From the NCBI GenBank assembly GCA_905182865.1, contig CAJJCY010000004.1, positions 558,001 to 622,000 of the forward strand: a stretch of 64,000 nucleotides of DNA, written 5' to 3'. This DNA comes from an uncultured SAR324 cluster bacterium. Lineage in GTDB: Bacteria; SAR324; NAC60-12. The notes under the pieces were generated by a model. It was not told the DNA's origin. It saw only the letters and a program-made list of their open reading frames with translations, and did not search any database. Below, one piece after another: positions 23,913-34,114 of this stretch (position 1 is the first letter of the stretch; every line of letters starts with the position of its first letter). A program made the position numbers and the translations under genes.

Positions 23913-26426
23913 CTAAACTTCTTGCTTTTCTGTACCCAAAGGTTTTAAGAAGATCAGCAGTTGGGGCAAAAGCGTCAAGGCAGTCATAAGGGCAATCAGC
24001 ATCGCCAGTCCTGTCAACAAACCAAAGTAGATGCTGGGAATAAACTCTGAGAACACAAGAATCGAAAAGCCGATGATAATCGTGATTGAAGTGTAATACA
24101 TAGCATAACCGATACTTTCATGAGAACGATGCATGGCGGCAAGATAGTTGTGGTCTATAGCAAATTCATGCCTGAAGCGGTGGATATAGTGAATGGTGTT
24201 ATCAACTGCAATACCAACGCTAATTGCCGCGATTGTAATAGTCATCATATCCAATGGAATTCCAATCCAGCCCATGAATCCCAACACCACTCCAATTGAA
24301 AGCACATTTGGGAAAATCGCTATCAGTGCAATTGTAAATGAGCGGAACAGAAAAATGAACATGATTAAGAATGAAATAATGACTGCACCCAAAGTGATAA
24401 TTTGTGATTTGAAAAGGCTTTGCAGCATATTGTTATAGAGCACAAGTAAATTTGAGAGATGCCCTTTTTCTTCTGGAATATCCAGTTTGGTTTTCAAATC
24501 ATGCTGAATTTGTAGTAAAAGCTCATTGCGGCGTAGATTTGGTTCAGAATCACGAATACGGACAGAAAACCGAGCCTCATTATTTTCGACGGAAACGTAA
24601 GGATCTAGAATTATTTTTCTGAAGCGTTCCGGAAGTTCATTGTAGAGCAGAGCAAGTAAGAAATTATCAAGAGATTTTCCTGAATTAAGCGTTCTTCCAA
24701 TTTTGAGCATAGTACCCAGAGAAAGCACTTTACCTGTTTGTTCCAGGCCATTCAGGTAATCGTGAATTCTTTCTATCTTCTCCATTTTTTCTGCAGTGAA
24801 CCAATATTGTGCTTCACTGGCAGTTTCCTCAAACTCTTCCTCAAAGGAATCAAACTCTTCCTCATCTTCCAGTTTAGCTTCTGGTTTAGTATCTTTCTTG
24901 ACCGGCAATGTTTCTTCCAAACTCTCATCAAGTTCCACCACTAAATCAAGTGTTGTTGTACCGCCAAGTTGCTGGTCAATCACCTTCATTCCTTGGTATA
25001 TTTCTGTGGACTCCTTGAAATAGTCAATGAAGCTGTTTTCTACATTCAGTTTGGATGCACCGACAATACTCAGCATTAATGCAGCAACACTGAGGAACAT
25101 TATTGTCTTACCGTGACGTTCTGTGATATCAGCAAAGATTTTTGTCAAGGCAAAGCGGGATTCAAACGAAGTATTAGGCATTGCCTTTGGCATAAGTATC
25201 AGCAGTACCGGAAATATAAGAAATGTCAGAAAGAGCGACACACCTATTCCGGCACTCATCATCCAACCAAAATTCATGACTGGTAAAATTCCGCTCAGAA
25301 CCAGTGAGCCAAAACCTACCACAGTGGTCAGTACTGCAAAGGTGCAGGGTCTGGCCATAAAAATTGTAGAGTCCAAAACCAACTGGCGTTGATCCATGTT
25401 TGGATTTAGTCCTGCCAATTCACGATAACGGACGATTAAATGAATAGTAATCGCCATTGTAATTATTAGCTGTATAGAAATAAAATTTGAAGAGATAACT
25501 GTCACTTCCCAGCCAAAAAGCCCCAAAAATCCACTGGTCGTGACTACAGAAAAACTGCAGGTAATAACCGGAAGTAAAATCCAGCGAAACTGCCTGAAAA
25601 TAACCCAGAGTGTGAGAATCAAGAAAACAAATACCGCACTGCCAAAAACCTGCAGGTCACTTCTGATGAAGGTTATTAAATCATCTGCAACCATGCTTGC
25701 ACCACCCAGAAATATCTTAGCATCTCCACGGTATTTCTCTGCAATCTCACGTACTTGAGATATATTATTGTGCTCAACCAACCGCATTTTGTCACGGTGA
25801 TTTTTGAAATCCAACAGCACTTTATCCAATTCTATCTGCTCCGGAACACTCAGTGTTGCCTCTTTTTCTTTTTTTCGTAAACTATTCCTCTGCATCAGTA
25901 ATTCACGATACAAATGATCGTCATGCAGATTTATAAGTAATGCAGTAGTTTTAAAATCCGGACTTACTAGATTATCACTGTAGATTGGACTGTTAAGAAA
26001 TTCTTTTTTGGCAAGAGCTTTATCTATTCCCGGCGATTCCAGAGTAGGAACATTTTTTATCAGTTCCTTAATTGGCTTTGGAGGACTTTCCAACAGTGGA
26101 ACATTCAGGATGGACATTACTGATTCAACTCTTTCCAACTCAAGCAGTTCTGCACTTAGTTTTCTCAATGAGTCAAGTGTTGAATCTGCCAGTAAATCTG
26201 CATACGGAGAGTAAGTTAAAACAAGAAAATCACTGCTACCGTAGCGCTCATTTACTTTACGTGTAAAGGCTAAATCCTTGTCATCTTCAAGCAACAGAGT
26301 TTCTGCAGACGCGTCAATTTCTAAATACTGCGCTTGATACCCCAATGACGAGACACAAATAAGCAATAATAATAAAATACTTTTAGGATAACTAAGAATA
26401 ACTTTGTCGTAAAATTGTCTCAACAT
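23913..26426 (-). CDS. RND/MMPL-family exporter
   Basis: 837 aa; two TM blocks; GIAVDNTIHYIHRFRHEF; acidic periplasmic insert EDEEEFDSFEEEFEE. Confidence 0.92.
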   Translation of the reverse strand: MLRQFYDKVILSYPKSILLLLLICVSSLGYQAQYLEIDASAETLLLEDDKDLAFTRKVNERYGSSDFLVLTYSPYADLLADSTLDSLRKLSAELLELERVESVMSILNVPLLESPPKPIKELIKNVPTLESPGIDKALAKKEFLNSPIYSDNLVSPDFKTTALLINLHDDHLYRELLMQRNSLRKKEKEATLSVPEQIELDKVLLDFKNHRDKMRLVEHNNISQVREIAEKYRGDAKIFLGGASMVADDLITFIRSDLQVFGSAVFVFLILTLWVIFRQFRWILLPVITCSFSVVTTSGFLGLFGWEVTVISSNFISIQLIITMAITIHLIVRYRELAGLNPNMDQRQLVLDSTIFMARPCTFAVLTTVVGFGSLVLSGILPVMNFGWMMSAGIGVSLFLTFLIFPVLLILMPKAMPNTSFESRFALTKIFADITERHGKTIMFLSVAALMLSIVGASKLNVENSFIDYFKESTEIYQGMKVIDQQLGGTTTLDLVVELDESLEETLPVKKDTKPEAKLEDEEEFDSFEEEFEETASEAQYWFTAEKMEKIERIHDYLNGLEQTGKVLSLGTMLKIGRTLNSGKSLDNFLLALLYNELPERFRKIILDPYVSVENNEARFSVRIRDSEPNLRRNELLLQIQHDLKTKLDIPEEKGHLSNLLVLYNNMLQSLFKSQIITLGAVIISFLIMFIFLFRSFTIALIAIFPNVLSIGVVLGFMGWIGIPLDMMTITIAAISVGIAVDNTIHYIHRFRHEFAIDHNYLAAMHRSHESIGYAMYYTSITIIIGFSILVFSEFIPSIYFGLLTGLAMLIALMTALTLLPQLLIFLKPLGTEKQEV

Positions 26427-27043
26427 TAAGACCCCAACTCAGTTGAAGAACGAAGGCGTTCAATTAATTTTTCCAATGACTCTTTTTTTAAAATTCCAGA
26501 AAACTGCGAGCGGTAAGTCTGTACAATACTGACACCAAGTATAACAGCATCATAAACCATCCAACCTTTATTCTTTGACTTGTAGAATTTAAACACCATT
26601 TCAAGTTTTGTGTCTATGCCAACAATATTTGTCAGTATTTCCACTCTATTTTTTCCAGTCTTTCTAGCTTCTACTACTTCAACTTCTTCATCTGTATAAA
26701 GGTCTAATTTGTCCAGATAAGATTGTTTGAGTCTCTCTACTAATAATTGAGCAAATTCCACCCTGCCTTCTTTACTTAATCTTTTCCAGTGTTTTTTACC
26801 TAGACACAATTTAGCCATCAAATTAAAATCAATTAAAGACTCAAGACCATAAATAACGGCATCCCCTACATTTCCTCTTTCTGACTTTACATTACCGTCC
26901 TGAAATAACTTTTGAACAAATCTTACACTTGTCATTTCCTTGATCTCACTTGCTTCATCCGCAAATAGATCATTTGAACCGTAAAAGAATGATAAAATTG
27001 AGAGGAGAAAAACGTTGATTATAATTTTTTTTGCAGTTTGCAT
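26426..27043 (-). CDS. MlaC/Ttg2D family phospholipid-binding protein
   Basis: Signal peptide; FAQLLVERLKQSYLDKLDLYTDEEV; YDAVILGVSIVQTYRSQFSGIL. Confidence 0.88.
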   Translation of the reverse strand: MQTAKKIIINVFLLSILSFFYGSNDLFADEASEIKEMTSVRFVQKLFQDGNVKSERGNVGDAVIYGLESLIDFNLMAKLCLGKKHWKRLSKEGRVEFAQLLVERLKQSYLDKLDLYTDEEVEVVEARKTGKNRVEILTNIVGIDTKLEMVFKFYKSKNKGWMVYDAVILGVSIVQTYRSQFSGILKKESLEKLIERLRSSTELGS

Positions 27044-27045
27044 GG

Positions 27046-27909
27046 TTATTCCCTGATTAATTTAGCTCGATTCTGCTCATAGACATCTCTCAAAAAAGGA
27101 TAGAGTTCAATAGCATCTTTTTTAAGATTTTCGTATTGTCCAATACGCAGAGATTCGCGGTTAATAGTTTTTAAAAGTGTTAATTCCGTTTGCTGAAGTG
27201 TCTGTCTGGATACGCCCAGAGATTCTCCTTCTTGTTTGGGAAAATTATAAGGCCGAGTTTCAACATAGTTCACAGGATCCATTTGCATATCCGGATACAG
27301 GCTGAACATGTCCCGTACATTCGAGGGACCCAAAAATGGTAAAACCACATGGAATCCGCCTCCAACACCGTAAAATCCAAGTGTTTGTCCAAAATCTTCT
27401 TCATGTGCTTCTAAACCAAACCACTCCTTGGCCGGATCCCAAATACCTAAAATTCCAATGGTGCTGTTAATGCTGAATCTAAGAAATTCGTCACCGGCAT
27501 TTTTTACTTTAAGTTGGAGAGCATTGTTGACAAAGCGCAAAGGAAAAAGTAAATTATGAAAAAAACTTTTCACACCTCTACGTGCTGTATCCGGAAGTAC
27601 CCAGCGATATCCACGAGCAACCGGATCTAAAACATAAATATAAAAACCGTCGTTAAAACCCGTCATTACACTGTTGTATCCACTCAGAGGATCAAAAACT
27701 TCTTTTTCAGCATCTCCAAACTCGTCCTCAAATTCAGCATCAAACCCATCCTCTTCTTCATCTGTGTCTGTTTCAGACGATGTATCCAGAACTGTTTCGC
27801 TTGAAACCGGATTGTTTGCCTGAGCTAAAGCCCGGAATTCCATAAAGGGCATTAACGAAATAGACAGAATCATTAAAAATGTTAAAAATACAAAATTATT
27901 TTTTGGCAT
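27046..27909 (-). CDS. mlaA: MlaA/VacJ-family protein
   Basis: NSVMTGFNDGFYIYVLDPVARGYRWVLPDTARRGVKSFFHNLLFPLRFVNNALQ; EDFGQTLGFYGVGGGFHVVLPFLGPSNVRD. Confidence 0.93.
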   Translation of the reverse strand: MPKNNFVFLTFLMILSISLMPFMEFRALAQANNPVSSETVLDTSSETDTDEEEDGFDAEFEDEFGDAEKEVFDPLSGYNSVMTGFNDGFYIYVLDPVARGYRWVLPDTARRGVKSFFHNLLFPLRFVNNALQLKVKNAGDEFLRFSINSTIGILGIWDPAKEWFGLEAHEEDFGQTLGFYGVGGGFHVVLPFLGPSNVRDMFSLYPDMQMDPVNYVETRPYNFPKQEGESLGVSRQTLQQTELTLLKTINRESLRIGQYENLKKDAIELYPFLRDVYEQNRAKLIRE

Positions 27910-28125
27910 TGGATGGTGTTTATAATTTTCTTTTCCACTAAATAGAATTTACTTTTTTCTAGCCAAGTGCAAGATTATTACCTACGGACTGAATATCGAA
28001 TAAAATCAATTCCAGATTATGAACCATTACTGAGAATGAATTTAAAAAAAAGAACCGTATTAGATCAAAATGGTGATGAAAGAGTCAGTCCCTCTTACTT
28101 ATCATTGAAGGATTCAACCTCCATT

Positions 28126-28170
28126 CATCTCCTGTGAGTAAGCCCACTAATTCTTCACAGTCAGACACCT
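28126..28170 (+). repeat. Dispersed hairpin repeat, copy A
   Basis: CATCTCCTGTGAGTAAGCCCACTAATTCTTCACAGTCAGACACC. Confidence 0.85.
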
Positions 28171-28273
28171 TTAACAAAAAAATTTAATTTAATTATTTTT
28201 TTGTTATAATTAAAATACTAGAATTTTGTAGAATTGATCTAATTTTTGTTTTTTAATTATCTTAAAAAATTAA

Positions 28274-28637
28274 ATGTTAATAAAATTTCCTGCTAAGACA
28301 AGATATTTATTCAACATCGTATTGCCGTTTGTCCTATTATTTCAAGGGACTTTGTCAACGATTGAGAATCAAATATATATTCAAACTAATTTTGAAGAGT
28401 GGAATTTACCATGGATATTATTAGAGGTTTTACTAATTTTAACTTTACCAAAGAGAAACATCAAACGACCCCGACAAATTTGTTAATCCAGATTTAAATA
28501 ATTCTTTTTTTATTAACAAACCCCCTAAGTTTTTTAAAATTTCTGGTGAAAATAAATTTAAAATATTTACCCCTTTACCAGAATTATTATCAGCACAATT
28601 CCCACCAGCAAGAGGACCTCCCTATTTTGAAGTTTAA
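28274..28637 (+). pseudogene. Small membrane-protein ORF upstream of zrgA, probably frameshifted
   Basis: 28274-28486 encodes an N-terminal TM segment; another frame continues ETSNDPDKFVNPDLNNSFFINKPPKFFKISGENKFKIFTPLPELLSAQFPPARGPPYFEV*. Confidence 0.4.
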
Positions 28638-28678
28638 TTTCTTTTAATAATTTTATAACTTCAAATAATTAGTGAAAT

Positions 28679-29284
28679 ATGAAAAATATATCTATTGTAT
28701 TAGTGTGTCTTTTTGTGTCGTTTGATATTTTTGCTCAAGTTGTTCGTCAGAAAGATTCTCATGAGCATGGTGCGGCTATAATAAAGATGGTCATGGAAGA
28801 AGAAAAACTTCAGGTAGAATTTGAAGTGCCTTCCGAAAGTTTGATAGGTTTTGAGCATTATCCAAAATCACAAAGCAAGAGGGAGAATTTTAATAAAGCC
28901 ATAAAAATCCTCTCCGACCCCTCCAAACTTTTCTCGAAAACTACTAAGGCTGAATGTATTTTAGTAGGCATGAATGTTTCCCAAAGCCTATTCTCCCACG
29001 AGGAAGAACATGGTGATGAAGCTGAAGAGGAACATGGTCATGATGAGTCAGAAAAAGAAGAAGAACATGGTCATGATGAGTCAGAAAAATCTGAAATTCA
29101 TTCCGAATTCAAATCAAACTATTCCTGGAATTGTCAACATTTAGATGAGATTGATTCTATAGGAACTCAACTAATGACCTTTTTTCCCCAGATTGAGGAA
29201 ATTCGGGTTAATTGGATTTCTAATAATGGTCAGGGTTCACTTGAGTTAGAGTCTAAGGATGATCGAATAAAAGGATGGAAATAA
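28679..29284 (+). CDS. zrgA: ZrgA-like (DUF2796) zinc-binding exported protein
   Basis: Signal peptide; HEHGAAIIKMVMEEEKLQVEFEVPSESLIGFEH; His/Glu-rich HGDEAEEEHGHDESEKEEEHGHDESE. Confidence 0.82.
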   Translation: MKNISIVLVCLFVSFDIFAQVVRQKDSHEHGAAIIKMVMEEEKLQVEFEVPSESLIGFEHYPKSQSKRENFNKAIKILSDPSKLFSKTTKAECILVGMNVSQSLFSHEEEHGDEAEEEHGHDESEKEEEHGHDESEKSEIHSEFKSNYSWNCQHLDEIDSIGTQLMTFFPQIEEIRVNWISNNGQGSLELESKDDRIKGWK

Positions 29285-29287
29285 TTC

Positions 29288-29989
29288 ATGGCTGAGACAA
29301 TTTTAGATTTTAAAAATGTTTGTTTCAGTTGGAAAAATTCTGGCAGAGAGTTATTGAATCTGCCAGAATTGCTCGTGAAACAACATGATCATGTTTTTTT
29401 GCAAGGACCAAGTGGAAGTGGTAAGTCAACCTTACTTGCTCTTGTTGGTGGAATTTTAGTTTCAGAATCAGGAACCCTTAAGGTGCTTGGAACAGAAATA
29501 AAGAGTCTTTCTAGTTCCGCAAGGGATTCTTTTAGAGTCGATCATATTGGCTTCATCTTCCAGCTTTTCAATCTTCTGCCGTACCTCTCGATTGAAGAAA
29601 ATGTAATACTACCGCTAAGTTTCTCAAAAATTCGTTCCAAGAGGGCTGGTAGGACAAAAATTGATCAAGTCAAAGAAGCCCACAGGCTTTTAAAAGCATT
29701 AGGACTAGGGGAGCAGCTAGCAGAGAAAAGTCCAGTAACTGAGCTAAGCGTAGGTCAGCAGCAAAGAGTCGCAGCAGCAAGGGCTTTAATTGGGAATCCT
29801 GAATTGATTATTGCGGATGAACCCACTTCTGCTTTAGATGCAGACCTTCGTCATTCCTTTCTTGATCTACTCTTCAGTGAATGCAAAAAAGCAGGAAGCA
29901 CCTTACTCTTTGTAAGTCATGATTCTTCACTAAGCGAGCTTTTCAAGAGGAAAATTTCAATGGATGAGATAAACAATAAAGTAAATTAG
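29288..29989 (+). CDS. ABC transporter ATP-binding protein (LolD/MacB type)
   Basis: GPSGSGKSTLLALVGGIL; ELSVGQQQRVAAARALIGNPELIIADEPTSALD. Confidence 0.93.
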   Translation: MAETILDFKNVCFSWKNSGRELLNLPELLVKQHDHVFLQGPSGSGKSTLLALVGGILVSESGTLKVLGTEIKSLSSSARDSFRVDHIGFIFQLFNLLPYLSIEENVILPLSFSKIRSKRAGRTKIDQVKEAHRLLKALGLGEQLAEKSPVTELSVGQQQRVAAARALIGNPELIIADEPTSALDADLRHSFLDLLFSECKKAGSTLLFVSHDSSLSELFKRKISMDEINNKVN

Positions 29990-29996
29990 AGGTTTA

Positions 29997-31253
29997 ATGG
30001 TTAATCTTTTTATTAGGAGTTTGTGGAATAGAAGGGGAACAGCATTACTGACAATATTTTCTATTTCTGTAAGCGTTACATTGTTACTTGGTGTAGAAAA
30101 CATCCGTAAGGGAGTAAGAACAAGTTTCAGCAGTGCCGTATCTGGGACAGATATTATAGTTGGAGCTAGGGGAGGCTCATTACAACTTCTTCTATATTCA
30201 ATTTTTCGTATAGGTAACGCTCCTAATAATCTTAGTTGGGAAAGTTATATTGAATTTAACAATGATAAAAGAGTGAAATGGACGATACCTATATCCTTAG
30301 GAGATTCCCATAGGGGGTTTAGGGTACTAGGTACCAACCAAAACTATTTTAAGTATTTTCGTTATGGGAGTAAAAAGAAATTAGGATTTTCCAAGGGGAA
30401 ATCATTTTCAAAACTTTTTGATGCAGTGATTGGAAGTGAAGTAGCTAGAAATCTCAATTATCAGCTGAATGAAGATATAATAATTGCTCACGGAACTGGG
30501 AATAAATCCTTTCTTAAGCATGATGATAGACCTTTTAAAGTGGTAGGTATTCTACGCCCTACAGGAACTCCAGTCGATCAAACTGTTCACGTCAGTTTAG
30601 AAGGAATTACTGCTATGCACATTGACTGGGAAAGTGGAGCTCCCCCCATGGAAGGAGAAAGCCTTAGTTCAGAAGATATTTTGAAAAGAGACCTAAAATC
30701 TGAGGAAATAACCTCATTTCTTATTGGCTTGAAATCCAAGATACATGTATTTGGCTTACAGCGTGAAATAAATACTTATAAAGAAGAACCACTTAGTGCA
30801 ATTATGCCTGGAGTTGCTCTTCAAGAGCTTTGGAATATACTAAGGACAGCAGAAACAGGATTAAGAGTAATCTCCTGGTTCGTTCTTTTTACCGGACTTC
30901 TAGGGATGTTAACTGCTTTGTTGTCGGGACTTAATGAGCGCAGAAGAGAAATGGCAATACTTCGATCGGTTGGAGCTGGACCAAGTACAATATCCTTTTT
31001 ACTTATTTTTGAAGCTGTGTTTTTAACTTTCACAGGTATTCTTTTTGGCCTGTGTTTTTTATATATCACATTATTTGTTTCAAGGCCGCTATTAGAAACA
31101 TACTTCGGTTTATTCCTTCCTATTAATCCCCCAAGTTTCAAGGATTTATTTTTACTAGGAGGAATTATACTGGCCGCAATGTTTATGGGAATAATTCCAG
31201 CATTTAAGGCTTATCGTCAATCACTTGTAGACGGTATGACAATACGTTTATAA
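29997..31253 (+). CDS. FtsX-like ABC permease
   Basis: N-terminal TM/MacB-like periplasmic region; LSGLNERRREMAILRSVGAGPSTISFLLIFEAVFL. Confidence 0.92.
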   Translation: MVNLFIRSLWNRRGTALLTIFSISVSVTLLLGVENIRKGVRTSFSSAVSGTDIIVGARGGSLQLLLYSIFRIGNAPNNLSWESYIEFNNDKRVKWTIPISLGDSHRGFRVLGTNQNYFKYFRYGSKKKLGFSKGKSFSKLFDAVIGSEVARNLNYQLNEDIIIAHGTGNKSFLKHDDRPFKVVGILRPTGTPVDQTVHVSLEGITAMHIDWESGAPPMEGESLSSEDILKRDLKSEEITSFLIGLKSKIHVFGLQREINTYKEEPLSAIMPGVALQELWNILRTAETGLRVISWFVLFTGLLGMLTALLSGLNERRREMAILRSVGAGPSTISFLLIFEAVFLTFTGILFGLCFLYITLFVSRPLLETYFGLFLPINPPSFKDLFLLGGIILAAMFMGIIPAFKAYRQSLVDGMTIRL

Positions 31254-31269
31254 ACATAAAGGAAAAAAT

Positions 31270-31743
31270 ATGGTAAAAATTATTAAAAGTTTTGTTCTAC
31301 TTCTATTTGTAGTTCTTCCATCTCTTGTTTCAAGTTCAAATTTTGAGACAAAATTGGTTACCTGGTCAGATTTGAGAAAACTAAACTACAAAACAGGAGA
31401 GATGCCTGAAAGCATAAGGAAATTAATGGGCAAACCGATAAAAATACCAGGATTTGCTGTCCCTTTGGAGGGTGATGATGGTTTTGAATATGTTAAAGAG
31501 TTCCTGCTTGTTCCGACTTTTGGGGCGTGTATCCATGTCCCACCACCACCACCAAATCAAGTAATTCACGTAATATTGGATAAGCCGGTACATTTTGAGA
31601 AGCTTATGTACGCTGTTTGGGTTAGTGGTATCGTTGAAATAGGAGAATACTTTATAGAAGGTTCGAATGATTTTGGCCAGCAGACTTATGATACTGAAAC
31701 TACTTATTTAATTAGAGGTCAGAAGGTTGAGGAGTTTGACTAA
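31270..31743 (+). CDS. DUF3299-family exported protein
   Basis: KPIKIPGFAVPLEGDD..VKEFLLVPTFGACIHVPPPPPNQVIHV. Confidence 0.85.
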   Translation: MVKIIKSFVLLLFVVLPSLVSSSNFETKLVTWSDLRKLNYKTGEMPESIRKLMGKPIKIPGFAVPLEGDDGFEYVKEFLLVPTFGACIHVPPPPPNQVIHVILDKPVHFEKLMYAVWVSGIVEIGEYFIEGSNDFGQQTYDTETTYLIRGQKVEEFD

Positions 31744-31824
31744 GCATTATGAGCAAACCTGACAAATAAATTTATTTTGTTTAAATATCTAAAATGAAAA
31801 TACTTTTTTTAAAAAAATAAAATT

Positions 31825-32924
31825 ATGAATAAAAATTTTTTAATCATATTAATTTTTCTTTTTTTCCTAGCTTCATGTTCTCAGTTTGGAGAAAATCCTA
31901 GTGGGGATCATCTCGATAAAATAAAAATATCACCTAATTACGATATTGAAAAAGAAAGATTCAAAAATCGGAAAGAGAATATTATTATTGAAATGAATGA
32001 AAAAATATCATTTTGGGATATGACCAAAGCTTTTTTGTTTAATACAGCAGAAATTGTTCCAGAAACTAAGTTACCAGAAGTTACCGCCTAATTTCAATGC
32101 AACTTTGGACACGATAAAATTTGCGTGGTTAGGGCATTCGACAATTTTGTTATCGATGCAAGGCAAGACCATCCTGATTGATCCTGTTTTTCAGTCATCA
32201 GCAGCCCCAGTTGACTGGATGATCAAACGCTTTCAGCCACCAGTTCTAAATATTAATGCTTTGCCAAAAATAGACTATGTTTTGATTTCACATGATCATT
32301 ATGATCATCTGGAGATGGAGACAATTCAGCATTTTCGCGATGATAAAATTACATTTATCGTCCCGCTTGGGGTAACTTCTCATCTTGAAAAGTTGGGGTA
32401 TAAATGAATCAAAATTGTTTGAAACAGATTGGTGGGGGAAATTTGATTTTGAAGGAATAACTTTTATTTGTACTCCAGCACAACACTTTTCTGGCAGATT
32501 AGGAACCATTAAGGCTTCTAAAACTCTTTGGGCTTCGTGGGTAGTTAAAACTGAATCTAACAGTTTTTACTTCAATGGTGATTCCGGTTATGATATTCAT
32601 TACAAAAAAATTGGAGACGAATATGGGCCATTTGATTTAGCTTTTATTGACAGTGGTCAATACAATGAACGATGGCGTGAAGTTCATAATATGCCTGAAG
32701 AAGCAGCACAGGCTGTTCTGGACCTAAAGGGCAAAGCTATGGTCCCAATTCATTGGGGAATGTTCAGTCTATCTTTACATGATTGGTTTGAGCCAGTTGA
32801 AGAAAGTGAAAAATATGCAAAAAAATATGGAATAAAACTAATAACTCCAAAACTTGGTCAATTAGTATCAACGGAAAGTCAAAATGTCTTTGAAAAATGG
32901 TGGAAGGTTTTAATTGATAAATAG
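31825..32924 (+). pseudogene. MBL-fold (UlaG/NAPE-PLD-like) lipoprotein, two frameshifts
   Basis: Lipobox FFLASCS; ORFs 31825-32091, 32054-32407 and 32385-32924; WLGHSTILL, LISHDHYDHL, FNGDSGYDIHYKKIG, VPIHWGMFSL. Confidence 0.8.
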
Positions 32925-32970
32925 ACAAGTTAAATGGTGAAATAAATATATTAACCTCCAGAACCACCAC

Positions 32971-33030
32971 ATCATCTCCTGTGAGTAACCCCCACTAATT
33001 CTTCACAGTCAGACACCCTCCAGTAAAATC
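32971..33030 (+). repeat. Dispersed hairpin repeat, copy B
   Basis: ATCATCTCCTGTGAGTAACCCCCACTAATTCTTCACAGTCAGACACCCTCCAGTAAAATC. Confidence 0.9.
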
Positions 33031-33239
33031 CCACAATTCTTCTAAATTTTACTTCTACACCAAAAGTATATAAGTGTTCCTGAAGATGTTGTTAATAAAA
33101 AGCTTCTCTGATCGATGGCACATCAATTTTCGAAGATCAAAGTTTCATCTCAAATACACATAATTTTTAAAAAAGGACTAATCATGCTTATTTAAAGGAT
33201 CCTTTTACACATAATGTTTCTTTATACAATAGATTTAGT

Positions 33240-33983
33240 TTGAAATACGTATTTTTGCTACTTACTTTAATCATTTTAAGTGGAAGTTTTGGATTCTCTT
33301 TGGCCAAAGGTAAGGGATACGAAGGAGGGTTCCCAGAGAGTAGTGGGCTGAGTAAATATCGAATGGGAAACATGGGCGAAAAAAGGGAACCTGAGCCAGA
33401 AATACAGTATGAGCCGAGTGAAGAAAAACCTCCCTTCAAGATAAATCAAGGAACACAAATTGATCAGAGGAGAGAAAAACCTTCCAACAATCAAAGATCC
33501 AGTAAAGATTCAGAATCTTCAAAGATTAGATTCAGGGGTTTATCAGGTACATATACTTCAGATTTTCAAGAAGTTACCAGTTCAACTGGTACAATAATCT
33601 GGGATAAATTGGGCATTGGTCAATCTATTTTTAAACTTAAGACGAGCATCTCTGGTGACACATATGATGTAGAAAATACATTGATAGAAATTTCATATAC
33701 CTTCGGAGATGAGTTCACACTTACTTTAGGTGGTAGATCAGTTACCACTGGTAAATTAACCATAACTTCAAGTGATAGTGAAATATTCAATTCATCGAAT
33801 GTAGAGGGATCCGGATATTTTAGTGTTTTAGGAATCGAGTTTGGAATTTTTGAAATATTGGCGGGCTTTCAATATACCAGCTATGTATTTACAGAGGTCG
33901 AAACTGAATCAACTTCTGCTTATTGGGGCAGCTTCGAGGATTCAGGGGGTCTGTATGTAACAGGAATTGGTTTTGCTTTTTGA
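33240..33983 (+). CDS. Exported beta-rich protein, probable outer-membrane type
   Basis: Signal peptide; disordered linker; alternating hydrophobic C-terminal half ending in F. Confidence 0.55.
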   Translation: MKYVFLLLTLIILSGSFGFSLAKGKGYEGGFPESSGLSKYRMGNMGEKREPEPEIQYEPSEEKPPFKINQGTQIDQRREKPSNNQRSSKDSESSKIRFRGLSGTYTSDFQEVTSSTGTIIWDKLGIGQSIFKLKTSISGDTYDVENTLIEISYTFGDEFTLTLGGRSVTTGKLTITSSDSEIFNSSNVEGSGYFSVLGIEFGIFEILAGFQYTSYVFTEVETESTSAYWGSFEDSGGLYVTGIGFAF

Positions 33984-34114
33984 TTAATAATGATACGTAG
34001 CTTATTAATGATGAATAACTGTTCTATATTGTTTCTTCAAGCACACTCTCAGATTTTAAGACGTGAATATGTGACTTATGAAACAAACTCTGAGACTTAA
34101 GGTAGTTTAGACTA

